DNA of 64,000 nucleotides from JAGVSR01 sp031413815 (GCA_031413815.1 JANOFU010000018.1:39288-103287), one strand, 5' to 3'; shown: positions 17,028-28,176, counted from the stretch's first letter. Numbers and translations are program-made. The notes: generated by a model from the letters alone, not told the origin.

Positions 17028-17663
17028 CTTTTTCCAGTCTGACAGGAACGTCGCGAGGCCTGCGTCGGTCAGTGGGTGTTTGACGAGGGCTTTCAAAATC
17101 ACCGGCGGGATGGTCGCAACGTCGGCACCGATCATGGCGGCGTCTTTCACATGCCCAACCGTGCGAATTGATGCGGCGAGAATATCGGTCGAGAGATCCT
17201 GATAGTTGTCGTAGATGGTGCGGATTTCGCGAATGAGATCCATGCCGTTGAGGCCGATATCATCCAGCCGGCCGATGAACGGCGATACGAACGTCGCTCC
17301 TGCTTTGGCGGCAAGCAACGCCTGCGTGGCCGAAAAGCATAGCGTGACGTTGACCATCGTGCCTTCGCTGGTCAGCGCCTTGCACGCCTTGAGGCCGTCC
17401 ATGGTCAGCGGCACTTTGACAGTGACGTTCTTGGCGATTTTTGCCAGCGCCCGGCCCTCTGTCAGCATGCCCTCATAGTCCAGGGCCGCCACTTCAGCCG
17501 ACACCGGGCCCGGCACGATGGCGCAGATCTCGGCGATGATGTCCTTGAAGTCGCGCCCTGCTTTGGCCACCAGAGAGGGGTTGGTGGTGACACCGTCTAA
17601 TAGGCCGGTTGCCGCCAAGTCCTTGATCTCGGCCACATCTGCAGTATCGACAAAGAATTTCAT
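17007..17663 (-). CDS. fsa: transaldolase / fructose-6-phosphate aldolase family enzyme
   Basis: A 218-residue TIM-barrel enzyme of the small transaldolase class. The N-terminus MKFFVDTADVAEIKDLAATG and GVTTNPSLVAKAGRDF are family signatures. Lys-83 in VTVKVPLTMDG is the Schiff-base lysine. FVSPFIGRLDDIG is also conserved. It transfers or cleaves three-carbon units in the non-oxidative pentose phosphate pathway. At this length the literature calls members either TalC-type transaldolase or FSA, and sequence alone does not separate them here. It is divergent from priA, as in related genomes. Confidence 0.93.
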   Translation of the reverse strand: MKFFVDTADVAEIKDLAATGLLDGVTTNPSLVAKAGRDFKDIIAEICAIVPGPVSAEVAALDYEGMLTEGRALAKIAKNVTVKVPLTMDGLKACKALTSEGTMVNVTLCFSATQALLAAKAGATFVSPFIGRLDDIGLNGMDLIREIRTIYDNYQDLSTDILAASIRTVGHVKDAAMIGADVATIPPVILKALVKHPLTDAGLATFLSDWKKTGQKIV

Positions 17664-17757
17664 GGTGTGCGGCTCCTGTGCCCTGGCTCGCTTCGAACGG
17701 CAGCCTAGGCTATCCCCGTAGGTCGTGACGTGAGCTTCTAATCCGGCGGCAGGGCCT

Positions 17758-19983
17758 TTGAACAGTCTGTTCGAAAAAATCGCAAGTCATGACGTAGCCG
17801 CGCAGGGAAAAGTGCCTGTTTTGCTGCCGGTCGCGCTTGATCAGACCTACGACTACCTGGTGCCGCCGGGCCAGGCGGTGGAGCCGGGTTGTTTCGTGCT
17901 GGTGCCGTTCGGGCCGCAAAGCCGCATCGGTGTTGTGTGGGATGCGCCGGTGGGCGAGCCGGGCAAGCCCGTTGATCCAAAGAAAATGAAAGCCCTGTCC
18001 GCCCGGCTTGATGCTCCGCCGCTGCCGGTGATCTCACTGCGGTTTGCCGAATGGATCGCCAAGTATACCCTCGCCCCACTCGGCATGATGGTGCGCATGA
18101 TGATGAGCGCACCGGCCGCCTTTGAGCCGGCCAAGCCCCGCTATGGTGTGCGCATTGTCGACGGCGCGCCGGTGCCGCCGCGGATGACGCCGGCTCGCAC
18201 CCGCGCGCTGGACATAGCAAGTGATGGCTTGATCCGCGCGAAGTCATCGCTGGCGGAGTTGGCGGGCTGCACATCTGGCGTGGTCGATGGCTTGGTCAGT
18301 GCCGGCAATCTGGTTGATGTCGCGATCCCTGAAAAGGGTTTCGCGCAGCCCAATCCGGCGCATCGCGTCACAGAGTTCACCGATGATCAAGCGCAAGCTG
18401 TGCATACGCTCGTCTCCGGGGTCGATGGCGAAAACTTCAATGTATCGTTGCTCGATGGCGTGACAGGGTCTGGTAAAACGGAAGTCTATTTCGAAGCTGT
18501 CGCGCGCGCGTTGGAGAAGGGGCATCAGGCCCTCATTATGCTGCCCGAAATCGCGCTGACCTCGCAGTTCATGAACCGGTTCGAGGCGCGGTTCGGTTGT
18601 TTTCCGGTCGAATGGCATTCGGCCTTGGCGGGTCCAGAACGAGGACGCATTTGGCGCGGGGTTGCGACGGGGCAAGCGCGTGTCGTCGTCGGTGCTCGCT
18701 CGGCGCTGTTCTTGCCGTTTCAGGATTTGGGTCTCGTTGTCGTGGACGAAGAACACGACGCGGGCTTCAAGCAGGATGATCGCGTGTACTATCAGGCGCG
18801 CGATATGGCGGTGGTGCGGGCCAGCCTCGGCAGGTTTCCGGTTGTCTTGGCCTCAGCCACGCCGTCGATAGAAAGCCACGTCAATGCGCGCACCGGCCGC
18901 TACCGGCACGTAGTGCTGCCGGGCCGGTTTTCGGGCATGGAGCTGCCGGAAGTGTCAGCCATCGATTTGCGGTCTAACGCGCCTGAAAAAGGCCGGTGGC
19001 TTGCGCCGCAACTCGTCGGTGCCATGGTCGAAACAATGGCGCGCGGGCAGCAATCTCTGCTGTTTCTCAATCGCCGCGGGTATGCCCCGCTGACGCTGTG
19101 CCGCGCGTGCGGGCACCGGTTCGAATGCCCGCAATGCACGGCGTGGCTGGTGGAGCATCGCTTTCGCAAGCGGCTGAACTGTCATCACTGCGGGTTCTCG
19201 CTGCCGCTACCGGACAAGTGTCCGAAGTGCGCCGCGGAAGATGCGTTGGTGGCGTGCGGGCCGGGTGTTGAGCGGGTGGCCGAGGAAGTCACCGAGCGCT
19301 TTCCGCAAGCCAAGATCGCGCTGCTGTCGTCGGATCTCATTCCTGGACTGGTTGAGATGCGCGAGATGATCAAGACGATCGAGTCGGGAGAAACCCACAT
19401 CATTATCGGAACGCAGATGGTGGCGAAGGGGCACCATTTTCCACATCTGGCAACGGTCGGCATTGTCGATGGCGATTTGGGATTGGCGATGGGTGCCGAC
19501 CCGCGCGCGGGCGAACGGACGTTCCAGTTGCTGCATCAGGTGACGGGCCGCGCTGGCCGCACATTCTCGCAAGGGCGCGGCTACGTGCAGACGCATCTGC
19601 CGGAGCATCCGGTGATGCAGGCGATCATTTCTGGCGACCGGGAGGCGTTTCTCGACCGCGAGATTGACATGCGTCAGCGCGGGATGCTTCCGCCGTATGG
19701 CCGGCTTGCAGCGATCATCATTTCCGCGCGCGAGAAAGAACTCGCCGAGCGGTATGCGCGGGAAGTGGCCCGCCGCGCACCGGCCGCAGAAAAGCTGTCG
19801 GTATTAGGCCCCGCCGAAGCGCCGATCTCCGTGGTGCGCGGACGGCATCGCTGGCGGCTGTTGGTGAAAGCGCCGCGCGAGATGGATATTCAGGCGTACC
19901 TGCGCGAATGGCTTTCGCGCCTGCCGGTCGTGAAGGGTGATTTGCGGCTCAGCGTGGATGTGGATCCGTATAGCTTTTTGTGA
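17758..19983 (+). CDS. priA: primosomal protein N' (replication restart helicase PriA)
   Basis: A 741-residue helicase from a TTG at 17758, the first possible start after an in-frame stop. A GTG at 17812 is an alternative that begins at the conserved PVLLPVALDQTYDYLVP. Domains in order: 3' DNA-binding domain (1-100), winged helix (about 130-200), helicase core with GVTGSGKTEVYF and VVDEEHDAGFKQ, and a zinc region with paired Cys motifs (CRACGHRFECPQC, CHHCG, CPKC). GTQMVAKGHHFPHL and GRAGR follow. PriA reloads the replisome at collapsed forks. It precedes the ATP synthase operon, as is usual in the order. Confidence 0.96.
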   Translation: MNSLFEKIASHDVAAQGKVPVLLPVALDQTYDYLVPPGQAVEPGCFVLVPFGPQSRIGVVWDAPVGEPGKPVDPKKMKALSARLDAPPLPVISLRFAEWIAKYTLAPLGMMVRMMMSAPAAFEPAKPRYGVRIVDGAPVPPRMTPARTRALDIASDGLIRAKSSLAELAGCTSGVVDGLVSAGNLVDVAIPEKGFAQPNPAHRVTEFTDDQAQAVHTLVSGVDGENFNVSLLDGVTGSGKTEVYFEAVARALEKGHQALIMLPEIALTSQFMNRFEARFGCFPVEWHSALAGPERGRIWRGVATGQARVVVGARSALFLPFQDLGLVVVDEEHDAGFKQDDRVYYQARDMAVVRASLGRFPVVLASATPSIESHVNARTGRYRHVVLPGRFSGMELPEVSAIDLRSNAPEKGRWLAPQLVGAMVETMARGQQSLLFLNRRGYAPLTLCRACGHRFECPQCTAWLVEHRFRKRLNCHHCGFSLPLPDKCPKCAAEDALVACGPGVERVAEEVTERFPQAKIALLSSDLIPGLVEMREMIKTIESGETHIIIGTQMVAKGHHFPHLATVGIVDGDLGLAMGADPRAGERTFQLLHQVTGRAGRTFSQGRGYVQTHLPEHPVMQAIISGDREAFLDREIDMRQRGMLPPYGRLAAIIISAREKELAERYAREVARRAPAAEKLSVLGPAEAPISVVRGRHRWRLLVKAPREMDIQAYLREWLSRLPVVKGDLRLSVDVDPYSFL

Positions 19984-19997
19984 GCGGTGGAAAAGGA

Positions 19998-20025
19998 GGT
20001 CAGGCACCCAACCAGGTGCCTGACC
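19998..20025. repeat. 11-bp inverted repeat downstream of priA
   Basis: GGTCAGGCACC (19998-20008) and GGTGCCTGACC (20015-20025) pair perfectly around a 6-base loop. There is no T run on the plus strand. It may be a weak terminator of priA or a member of the dispersed GTC/GAC repeat set. Confidence 0.6.
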
Positions 20026-20035
20026 CCATGCCCAC

Positions 20036-20073
20036 GAAAAAAGGCCGGACACTTTGGGGGAGCGTCCGGCCTT
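20036..20073 (-). terminator. rho-independent terminator of the His-rich secreted protein gene
   Basis: Arms AAGGCCGGAC (20041-20050) and GTCCGGCCTT (20064-20073) pair perfectly. On the minus strand the stem is followed by seven T (complement of 20036-20042). Confidence 0.85.
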
Positions 20074-20115
20074 CAGGTTGAGAAAGGCCCGGGGGTTGGC
20101 CTCGCTCGCTAGAAA

Positions 20116-20457
20116 TTAGTCGTAGTAACCGCCATGGCGATTGTGCTGAGAGCCAGCGATGATGGCGCCGATGGCGAGGACACCCAGGCCGATGGCGAGA
20201 CCGCGAGCGGCACGGCGATCGCGGCGGCGGTCGTGATAATCATGACGATCATGATGGCGGAAGTGATGGCGCGAGCGGTGATGCTGGCGGTGGCCGTAGC
20301 GCGGGCCTTCCCAATCGCCGCGATCGCGGTGGCTGTAGCCGCCGTCACGATGGCGATAGTCGGCAGCCTGGGCTGAGGTCGCGAGCGGCAAGAGGCTGCC
20401 CGCGGCGACCGTGGCGGCCAGGACGGCGGCAGTGATGCGTTTGCTGATGGAGATCAT
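20116..20457 (-). CDS. exported His/Arg-rich small protein
   Basis: A 113-residue protein with a clear signal peptide (ITAAVLAATVAAGSLLPLATSAQA, cleavage near residue 31). An extremely His/Arg/Asp-rich middle follows (HRQHHRSRHHFRHHDRHDYH), then a short hydrophobic segment (GLAIGLGVLAIGAIIAG). The His clusters suggest metal binding in the periplasm; the hydrophobic segment may anchor it. Similar signal-plus-glycine-zipper proteins are common in the order with no assigned role. It is a single gene with its own terminator. Confidence 0.8.
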   Translation of the reverse strand: MISISKRITAAVLAATVAAGSLLPLATSAQAADYRHRDGGYSHRDRGDWEGPRYGHRQHHRSRHHFRHHDRHDYHDRRRDRRAARGLAIGLGVLAIGAIIAGSQHNRHGGYYD

Positions 20458-20643
20458 GGTGTGAGGCCTCCCCGCCCCAAGCGTTGGTGTCGTCCGGGAC
20501 GATCCCGAACCAACCGTATGAAGCGAACTTAGTTGGAGGCGGTTGAATGCCGTTTGAACGGACCGTGCAGGTTCCGTTCATCTTAGAATGTATTTTAATA
20601 TAATAATTTCAGATAGTTAATTGAACTCCGGTGTCTCGTCAGG
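20458..20643. other. AT-richer intergenic sequence
   Basis: No gene supported. It contains a short AT-rich tract (20585-20610) and the promoter side of the His-rich gene. The toxin gene that should accompany the adjacent antitoxin remnant is not present here. Confidence 0.4.
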
Positions 20644-20891
20644 TCATCCCTGCCACGTGGGCTGTCGTGCCCTGAGGTCTTCATGGGCGCGCAATCGGAC
20701 CGCTGGCCGTGCCGCCCACGCTTCAAACGCAGTCCAGTGCTCCGAAGGAATAGAAATCGTCGTTTTCGACATGAGATCGAGCTGAGCGGCGTCCAAGGCT
20801 GATCGGACAACGAATGGCTCCATGGTAAGGCCGCTCGCCCGGCAGCGGACAAAAACACGTTCCGGTCAGCGTCCGTGACGTCAATGAACAC
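20644..20891 (-). pseudogene. frameshifted DUF1778 (TacA-type) antitoxin remnant
   Basis: Two minus-strand frames join to one DUF1778-like protein. The first, from 20891, reads MFIDVTDADRNVFLSAAGRA, matching the ribbon-helix-helix start. At about 20823-20826 the frame shifts. The second reads EPFVVRSALDAAQLDL, then TISIPSEHWTAFEAW and a tail ending RARQPTWQG at a stop at 20644, matching the toxin-binding half. TacA antitoxins pair with GNAT acetyltransferase toxins that modify charged tRNA; no such toxin follows. Either a one-base indel inactivated it or a sequencing error is present. Confidence 0.6.
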
Positions 20892-21179
20892 TCAGGTTGT
20901 CATTAAAAAAATTCTGGGTACTTGGGCACTCAGCTTCAAGCCGTTTGAAGCATGCACACATGTAAGCGCCAAATTTGCAGACGTCTGTGAGTTGCCGTCG
21001 CGATGCGTCATTGCGGCTCGTGCCGGGCGGTTGAAGGCCGGAGGCGTGCATGTTACACGCAGGCCAGATTTCAAAAGGGGGCTCACGCGGGGAAGCGTTT
21101 CGCGTCCGCCTTTTGCGACGCAGACCCACCGGCATTCGGGAAATTGCGGCTGAGTTGGCCGTAATAACCCCTTGAGCTC
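20892..21179. other. leader region of the ATP synthase operon
   Basis: No gene supported. It lies between the antitoxin remnant and atpH and should hold the atp operon promoter, though no convincing -35/-10 pair stands out. Confidence 0.35.
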
Positions 21180-21755
21180 ATGAGAGCATTCGACGTGGCA
21201 ACAGACGAACCTTTGATGGCGGGCGTTGCGGGCAGATATGCGTCCGCGTTGTTCGATTTGGCGAGCGAACAAAACAAGGTGGCAGAGGTCGAAGGCGACC
21301 TAGGCACGTTCCAATCCCTGTGCAGTGAAAGCGCAGAGTTTCTGAGCATGGTCCGCAGCCCCGTGATCCCGGCCGATGACCAGAGCCAAGCATTGACCGC
21401 TATTCTCGGCAAGGCTGGCGCGAGCGCGCTGACGATTAACTTCTTCAAGTTGCTGGCAAAAAACCGCCGTTTGTTCGCGGCTGGCGATATGGCCAAGGCG
21501 TTCCACGCGCTCGCCGCCAAGTCGCGCGGTCAGGTCACGGCGGAAGTGACATCGGCCTCGCCTCTGAATGACGGGCACACGGCGCAGTTGCGCGACGCTT
21601 TGAAAGCCTCGGTCGGCAAAGACGTCACGCTCCAGACAAAGGTTGATCCGTCGATTCTGGGTGGTCTGATCGTCAAGCTCGGCAGCCGCATGGTCGACAG
21701 TTCGCTGAAGACGAAGTTGGACACGATGAAGGTCGTTCTTAAGGGCGGCACCTAA
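21180..21755 (+). CDS. atpH: ATP synthase F1 subunit delta
   Basis: A 191-residue protein of the stator stalk linking F1 to F0. Signatures are VAGRYASALFDLASEQNKV near the start, FFKLLAKNRRLFAAGDMAKAF in the middle, and the C-terminal VDPSILGGLIVKLGSRMVDSSLKTKL. The ATG at 21180 has only a weak GAG site 3-4 bases away. A GTG at 21195, giving VATDEPLMAGVAGRYA, is an equally plausible start. First gene of atpHAGDC; the F0 genes are elsewhere, as is normal in the order. Confidence 0.95.
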   Translation: MRAFDVATDEPLMAGVAGRYASALFDLASEQNKVAEVEGDLGTFQSLCSESAEFLSMVRSPVIPADDQSQALTAILGKAGASALTINFFKLLAKNRRLFAAGDMAKAFHALAAKSRGQVTAEVTSASPLNDGHTAQLRDALKASVGKDVTLQTKVDPSILGGLIVKLGSRMVDSSLKTKLDTMKVVLKGGT

Positions 21756-21881
21756 GGGCTCACAGCCCGGCACGCAAAACGCGGCGCCGGGCTTTGTGTT
21801 GATTGGACGGCGAATTGAGTTTGGACGCCGTTAGCGCCGATCGGGCGCAATGGCAAAACGGCAAGGCAAGGGGTCAAGGTA

Positions 21882-23411
<1,530 letters not shown>

Positions 23412-23419
23412 TTGAACGT

Positions 23420-23533
23420 CCCCTCTCCCCGCTCAAGCGGGGAGAGGGTTAGGGTGAGGGGCAGCTATTTGCTCCGTCGAGGATGCTGCCCCTCACCCCG
23501 ACCCTCTCCCCATCGAAGTCGATGGGGAGAGGG
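23420..23533. repeat. palindromic REP-like element between atpA and atpG
   Basis: Two hairpins lie in inverted arrangement. The first is CCCTCTCCCCGCTCAAGCGG followed by GGAGAGGG. The second is the CCCTCTCCCC / GGGGAGAGGG pair around ATCGAAGTCGAT. They are joined by GGTGAGGGGCAGC and GCTGCCCCTCACC, which also pair. Such CTCTCCCC/GGGGAGAG elements are widespread intergenic repeats in Hyphomicrobiales. Here it sits inside an operon and could affect message stability or relative subunit output. Confidence 0.85.
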
Positions 23534-23554
23534 AGAAACAGACAGGATGCTCGA

Positions 23555-24442
23555 ATGCCGAGCTTAAAGGACTTAAGAAACCGCATCGCTTCCGTGAAGG
23601 CGACGCGCAAAATCACGAAGGCCATGCAGATGGTGGCCGCCGCGAAATTGCGCCGGGCCCAGGAAGCAGCGACCGCCGCCCGGCCCTACGCCGAGCGGAT
23701 GGACCGGATTCTGGCCAATCTGAACAAGCGCGCGAACCGCGATGGGGCGTCGCCGCTGCTGATTGGAACCGGGAAGGACCAAGTGCATCTCCTGGTCGTG
23801 ATGACCGCTGAGCGCGGCCTGTGCGGCGGCTTCAACTCGAACATTGCCAAACTTGCGCGCGGTGATGCCAATCGCCTTTTGGCGGCGGGCAAGACGGTCA
23901 AGATCATGACGGTCGGCCGCAAGGGCGCGGACAACCTGCGCCGCGACCTCGGTAAGAATATCGTCGAGCGGATGGACTTCCAGGGCTTGCGTCAGCTGAG
24001 CTTTGCGAACGCGGAAAGCGTGGCGAACAAGTTGCGGGCGAAATTCGAAGCCGGTGAGTTCGATGTCGCAACGCTTTATTTCTCGGAGTTCAAGTCGGTC
24101 ATTGCACAGAAGCCGACGGCGCTGCAGCTGATCCCGGCGAAGTTGCCTGAGGCAGCAGCCTCTGACTCCAAGGTGTCCGGCGGTGACGCCGCTTATGAAT
24201 ACGAGCCGGACGAGGAAACAATTCTCGGCACGCTGCTGACGCGCAATATCTCGACGCAGATCTTCCGCGGGCTTCTTGAGAACTCAGCGTCTGAACAGGG
24301 TGCTCGCATGAGCGCCATGGACAGCGCCACGCGTAACGCGGGCGAGATGATCAACAAGCTGACGATCAAGTACAACCGTCAGCGTCAAGCGAACATTACG
24401 AAAGAACTCATCGAAATCATTTCGGGCGCAGAAGCGCTCTAG
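23555..24442 (+). CDS. atpG: ATP synthase F1 subunit gamma
   Basis: A 295-residue central rotor shaft, from the ATG at 23555 with an AGGA site; the frame upstream encodes only the REP element. Both ends match the family: MPSLKDLRNRIASVKATRKI and the C-terminal helix ATRNAGEMINKLTIKYNRQR. The conserved MTAERGLCGGFN is present. It is separated from atpA by the palindromic repeat. Confidence 0.97.
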   Translation: MPSLKDLRNRIASVKATRKITKAMQMVAAAKLRRAQEAATAARPYAERMDRILANLNKRANRDGASPLLIGTGKDQVHLLVVMTAERGLCGGFNSNIAKLARGDANRLLAAGKTVKIMTVGRKGADNLRRDLGKNIVERMDFQGLRQLSFANAESVANKLRAKFEAGEFDVATLYFSEFKSVIAQKPTALQLIPAKLPEAAASDSKVSGGDAAYEYEPDEETILGTLLTRNISTQIFRGLLENSASEQGARMSAMDSATRNAGEMINKLTIKYNRQRQANITKELIEIISGAEAL

Positions 24443-24450
24443 CTGAATTC

Positions 24451-24477
24451 GGTGTCAGTCCCTCCGGGTCTGACACC
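24451..24477. repeat. inverted repeat 1 between atpG and atpD
   Basis: GGTGTCAG (24451-24458) pairs with CTGACACC (24470-24477) across an 11-base loop. It is related in sequence to the palindrome at 13294. Confidence 0.6.
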
Positions 24478-24495
24478 GCTAAAGGAACGGTGCAA

Positions 24496-24524
24496 GGGTA
24501 TCTGACCCAGAGGGTCGGATACCC
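24496..24524. repeat. inverted repeat 2 between atpG and atpD
   Basis: GGGTATCTGACCC (24496-24508) and GGGTCGGATACCC (24512-24524) pair with one mismatch around a 3-base loop, giving a strong hairpin 28 bases before the atpD start. Confidence 0.65.
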
Positions 24525-24552
24525 ATCGAGAGATAAGAACGAGGAACGGGTA

Positions 24553-25986
<1,434 letters not shown>

Positions 25987-26033
25987 ACCGGCGGCGATGA
26001 CGCGGCTTCCGGCATCTTTATGGGGTTGAGACG

Positions 26034-26294
26034 ATGTCGGGTGACAACGGCGATCACAAGTTCGGTTCGTGCTGCGTCGAGCTGAAAGAGACGATGAGCG
26101 GCGAGGACTTCGAACCGCTCATCACGGTCGGCGAAGGCGACGTTCTCTACATGTCCGTCGGCCTCATTGAAATGGAAGACGAAGAACCAGGAATGATCGA
26201 TCATCCCGTCTTCTTCTGTCCGTTTTGTGGAAGCCGGTTGCAGACCGTGGACGAGGTTCGCGCTAAAAGTGGCAGCGAAGACGGCGAAGCCTAA
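26034..26294 (+). CDS. small zinc-ribbon-like protein within the atp operon
   Basis: An 86-residue acidic protein. The N-terminal part has a CC pair (HKFGSCCVELKETM). The C-terminal part ends in a CxxC knuckle (VFFCPFCGSRLQT). With only one clear CxxC, metal binding would need the CC pair or a dimer. It sits between atpD (48 bases) and atpC (57 bases) on the same strand, so it is very probably co-transcribed with ATP synthase. I know no assigned function. It could be an assembly or regulatory factor, but position alone suggests that. Confidence 0.7.
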   Translation: MSGDNGDHKFGSCCVELKETMSGEDFEPLITVGEGDVLYMSVGLIEMEDEEPGMIDHPVFFCPFCGSRLQTVDEVRAKSGSEDGEA

Positions 26295-26350
26295 GTTGAG
26301 AGATCGGGTGCGGCATTCGCTGTGCCCCAGCAAGGACGGAAGCGGAAGCA

Positions 26351-26752
26351 ATGTCAGGCACCTTCAAATTCGAACTGGTCAGCCCGGAAAAGATCCTGAT
26401 GTCCGGCGACGCTGAACAGGTCATGCTGCCGGGCGTCGAAGGCGAAATGACAATCTTGCCCGGACATTCGCCAGTGATTTCGGTTTTGCGCCCAGGCGTG
26501 ATTGATATCGCGATGCCGGGTTCAAAGGCGCGCATCTACGTGAAGTCGGGGTTTGCCGAGGTCGAGCCGGACCGTGTCACGGTGCTGGCTGAGAAAGCCA
26601 TCGACATGACTGAGATGGATGCAGGGCGCATTGCCGATGAACTAAAGGTTGCTGAAGCAGACCTGGCCGAGGCCAAGGACGACACAGCCCGCATGCTGGC
26701 CGAGCGCGCTGCCGGGCTACTAAAAACTATGGGTGCCGGAAAGAGCGCGTAA
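26351..26752 (+). CDS. atpC: ATP synthase F1 subunit epsilon
   Basis: A 133-residue subunit of the rotor and an inhibitor of ATP hydrolysis. The N-terminal beta-sandwich is clear: FKFELVSPEKILMSGDAEQV, GEMTILPGHSPVISVLRPGV and GFAEVEPDRVTVLAEKAID. The C-terminal helices (MDAGRIADELKVAEADLAEA) are present. Last gene of the operon. Confidence 0.96.
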   Translation: MSGTFKFELVSPEKILMSGDAEQVMLPGVEGEMTILPGHSPVISVLRPGVIDIAMPGSKARIYVKSGFAEVEPDRVTVLAEKAIDMTEMDAGRIADELKVAEADLAEAKDDTARMLAERAAGLLKTMGAGKSA

Positions 26753-26797
26753 CTCTTCAGCGCCTCTCCACCCTCTAACACACGCCGCGCAGCACGC

Positions 26798-26977
26798 TTA
26801 TTCGGGCTTGTCCGACAGGCGCTGGTGCGCGCTCTCGCCAGCAAACGCCGACAGCATGCACAGCATGATGATCATCGCGTAGTCTTCTTTGGTGTGCCTC
26901 GAGTTCTGGATCAGCATCAGGCAGAGCGAACTGCCAGCCAACCAGCAGAGAGCCCGGGCAAGTACAGCATTTGTCAT
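26798..26977 (-). CDS. small two-helix membrane protein downstream of rppH
   Basis: A 59-residue peptide from the ATG at 26977, 3 bases after the rppH stop. A GTG at 26983 would overlap that gene. Two hydrophobic segments (VLARALCWLAGSSLCLMLI and YAMIIMLCMLSAFAG) are joined by a short polar loop (QNSRHTKED), and a polar tail follows. The close spacing suggests coupled translation with rppH. No family recognised. Confidence 0.5.
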   Translation of the reverse strand: MTNAVLARALCWLAGSSLCLMLIQNSRHTKEDYAMIIMLCMLSAFAGESAHQRLSDKPE

Positions 26978-26979
26978 GG

Positions 26980-27507
26980 TCACTCCGGACGCGCGTAAGG
27001 CGCGAATGTGCGAACGATTTGTTGATAGACGGGACGCTTGAAACTGACGGCAAGCTCTGCAAGCTCATCGGCCGAACGCCAACGCCAACGATCGAACTCA
27101 GCTTTGCGGCCGTTACGGGGAGAGATATCAATCTCGGCGTCGTCGCCCAAAAACCGCATGGCATACCAGCGCTGCTTCTGGCCGCGATACCGGCCCTTCA
27201 AAGCGACGCCGATGAGGTCTTCAGGTAAGTCGTAAGTTAGCCAGCCAGGGATCTCCGCGATGACTTCCGCCGATCTGACGGACGTTTCTTCCTCGAGTTC
27301 GCGAAAGGCCGTGTCGAGCGGGTCTTCATTGGCTTCGATGCCACCCTGCGGCATTTGCCAGATGTAGGCTGACCGGTCACCCGTCCACTTGGGTAAGCGA
27401 CGGCCCGTCCAAACCTTGCCCTGACGGTTGATGAGCATGATACCGACGCCCCACCGATAGGGCAGCTCCATCGGTTGTGCTGCCGTGATTGGTCCCACGA
27501 ACTTCAT
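26980..27507 (-). CDS. rppH: RppH-type Nudix hydrolase (RNA pyrophosphohydrolase), copy 1
   Basis: A 175-residue Nudix enzyme. The Nudix box is complete (GGIEANEDPLDTAF then RELEEETSV), preceded by YIWQMPQ. The RppH-specific segments WLTYDLPEDLIG and YRGQKQRWYAMRFLGDD are present, as is the closing VSFKRPVYQQIV. RppH strips pyrophosphate from 5' triphosphate RNA to start decay, or cleaves Ap4A/Ap5A. A second copy of the same family lies 153 bases upstream on the same strand. Confidence 0.9.
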   Translation of the reverse strand: MKFVGPITAAQPMELPYRWGVGIMLINRQGKVWTGRRLPKWTGDRSAYIWQMPQGGIEANEDPLDTAFRELEEETSVRSAEVIAEIPGWLTYDLPEDLIGVALKGRYRGQKQRWYAMRFLGDDAEIDISPRNGRKAEFDRWRWRSADELAELAVSFKRPVYQQIVRTFAPYARPE

Positions 27508-27660
27508 TTAGCACAACCTAAGATGGCTCATCACAAGTGATGACGTTATCCACAAGTAACCGATTCGCGGGTATAAAAACCAGCGAAACCAAACGGTAGA
27601 GACTTTGGATGTCAACGAGTGATCAAAAAGCGAAGCTGATTCTGCAACCGCAGAGATACC

Positions 27661-28176
27661 TTAAGATTGTATTAAGGACCCAAGCTCCTGAACGACCGCC
27701 TGATACACGGCTCTTTTGAACGGCACAATCTGCTCGATCAGTGCGTCGATGGGAGTCCACTTCCAGCTGACGAACTCAACCTGATGCCCGGGTGGCGGCG
27801 TAATGCTGATCTCACTTTCAAGTCCCACAAAACGGGCCACAAACCACATTTGCTTCTGGCCCCGGAATCTGCCGCCCCAGGCTTTGCCGATCAACTCAGG
27901 TGGGAGGTCGTAGGTCAGCCAATCCTGCGTTTGGCCAATAATCTCAACGGAGCGGACGCAGGTTTCCTCGTAGAGTTCACGCAGGGCGGCGGCCCGGGGC
28001 TCCTCATTTTCGTCGATGCCGCCTTGCGGCATTTGCCACCAGTCGCCGCGGCCTTCTGCGTCAGATGGCGTATCCGCGCGCTGGCCGACCCAGATCAGCC
28101 CGTCATTGTTGACCAGCATGATCCCGACGCAAGGCCGGTAGGGAAGCTGTGCGGAATCGGCAGCGGGTTTTGACAT
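27661..28176 (-). CDS. rppH: RppH-type Nudix hydrolase (RNA pyrophosphohydrolase), copy 2
   Basis: A 171-residue protein with the same layout: PYRPCVGIMLVNNDGLIWVG, the Nudix box (GGIDENEEPRAAAL then RELYEETCV), WLTYDLPPELIGKAWGGR, FRGQKQMWFVARF and IVPFKRAVYQAVVQEL. Its start and RELYEETCVRSVE closely match canonical alphaproteobacterial RppH, so this may be the orthodox copy and copy 1 the paralogue. It lies downstream of ctpA on the same strand, beyond a terminator-like hairpin. Confidence 0.9.
   Translation of the reverse strand: MSKPAADSAQLPYRPCVGIMLVNNDGLIWVGQRADTPSDAEGRGDWWQMPQGGIDENEEPRAAALRELYEETCVRSVEIIGQTQDWLTYDLPPELIGKAWGGRFRGQKQMWFVARFVGLESEISITPPPGHQVEFVSWKWTPIDALIEQIVPFKRAVYQAVVQELGSLIQS

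Noticed and set aside
23420..23533. Possible CRISPR array
   Set aside because: There is one nested palindrome and no series of repeats and spacers. No cas genes lie anywhere in the window.
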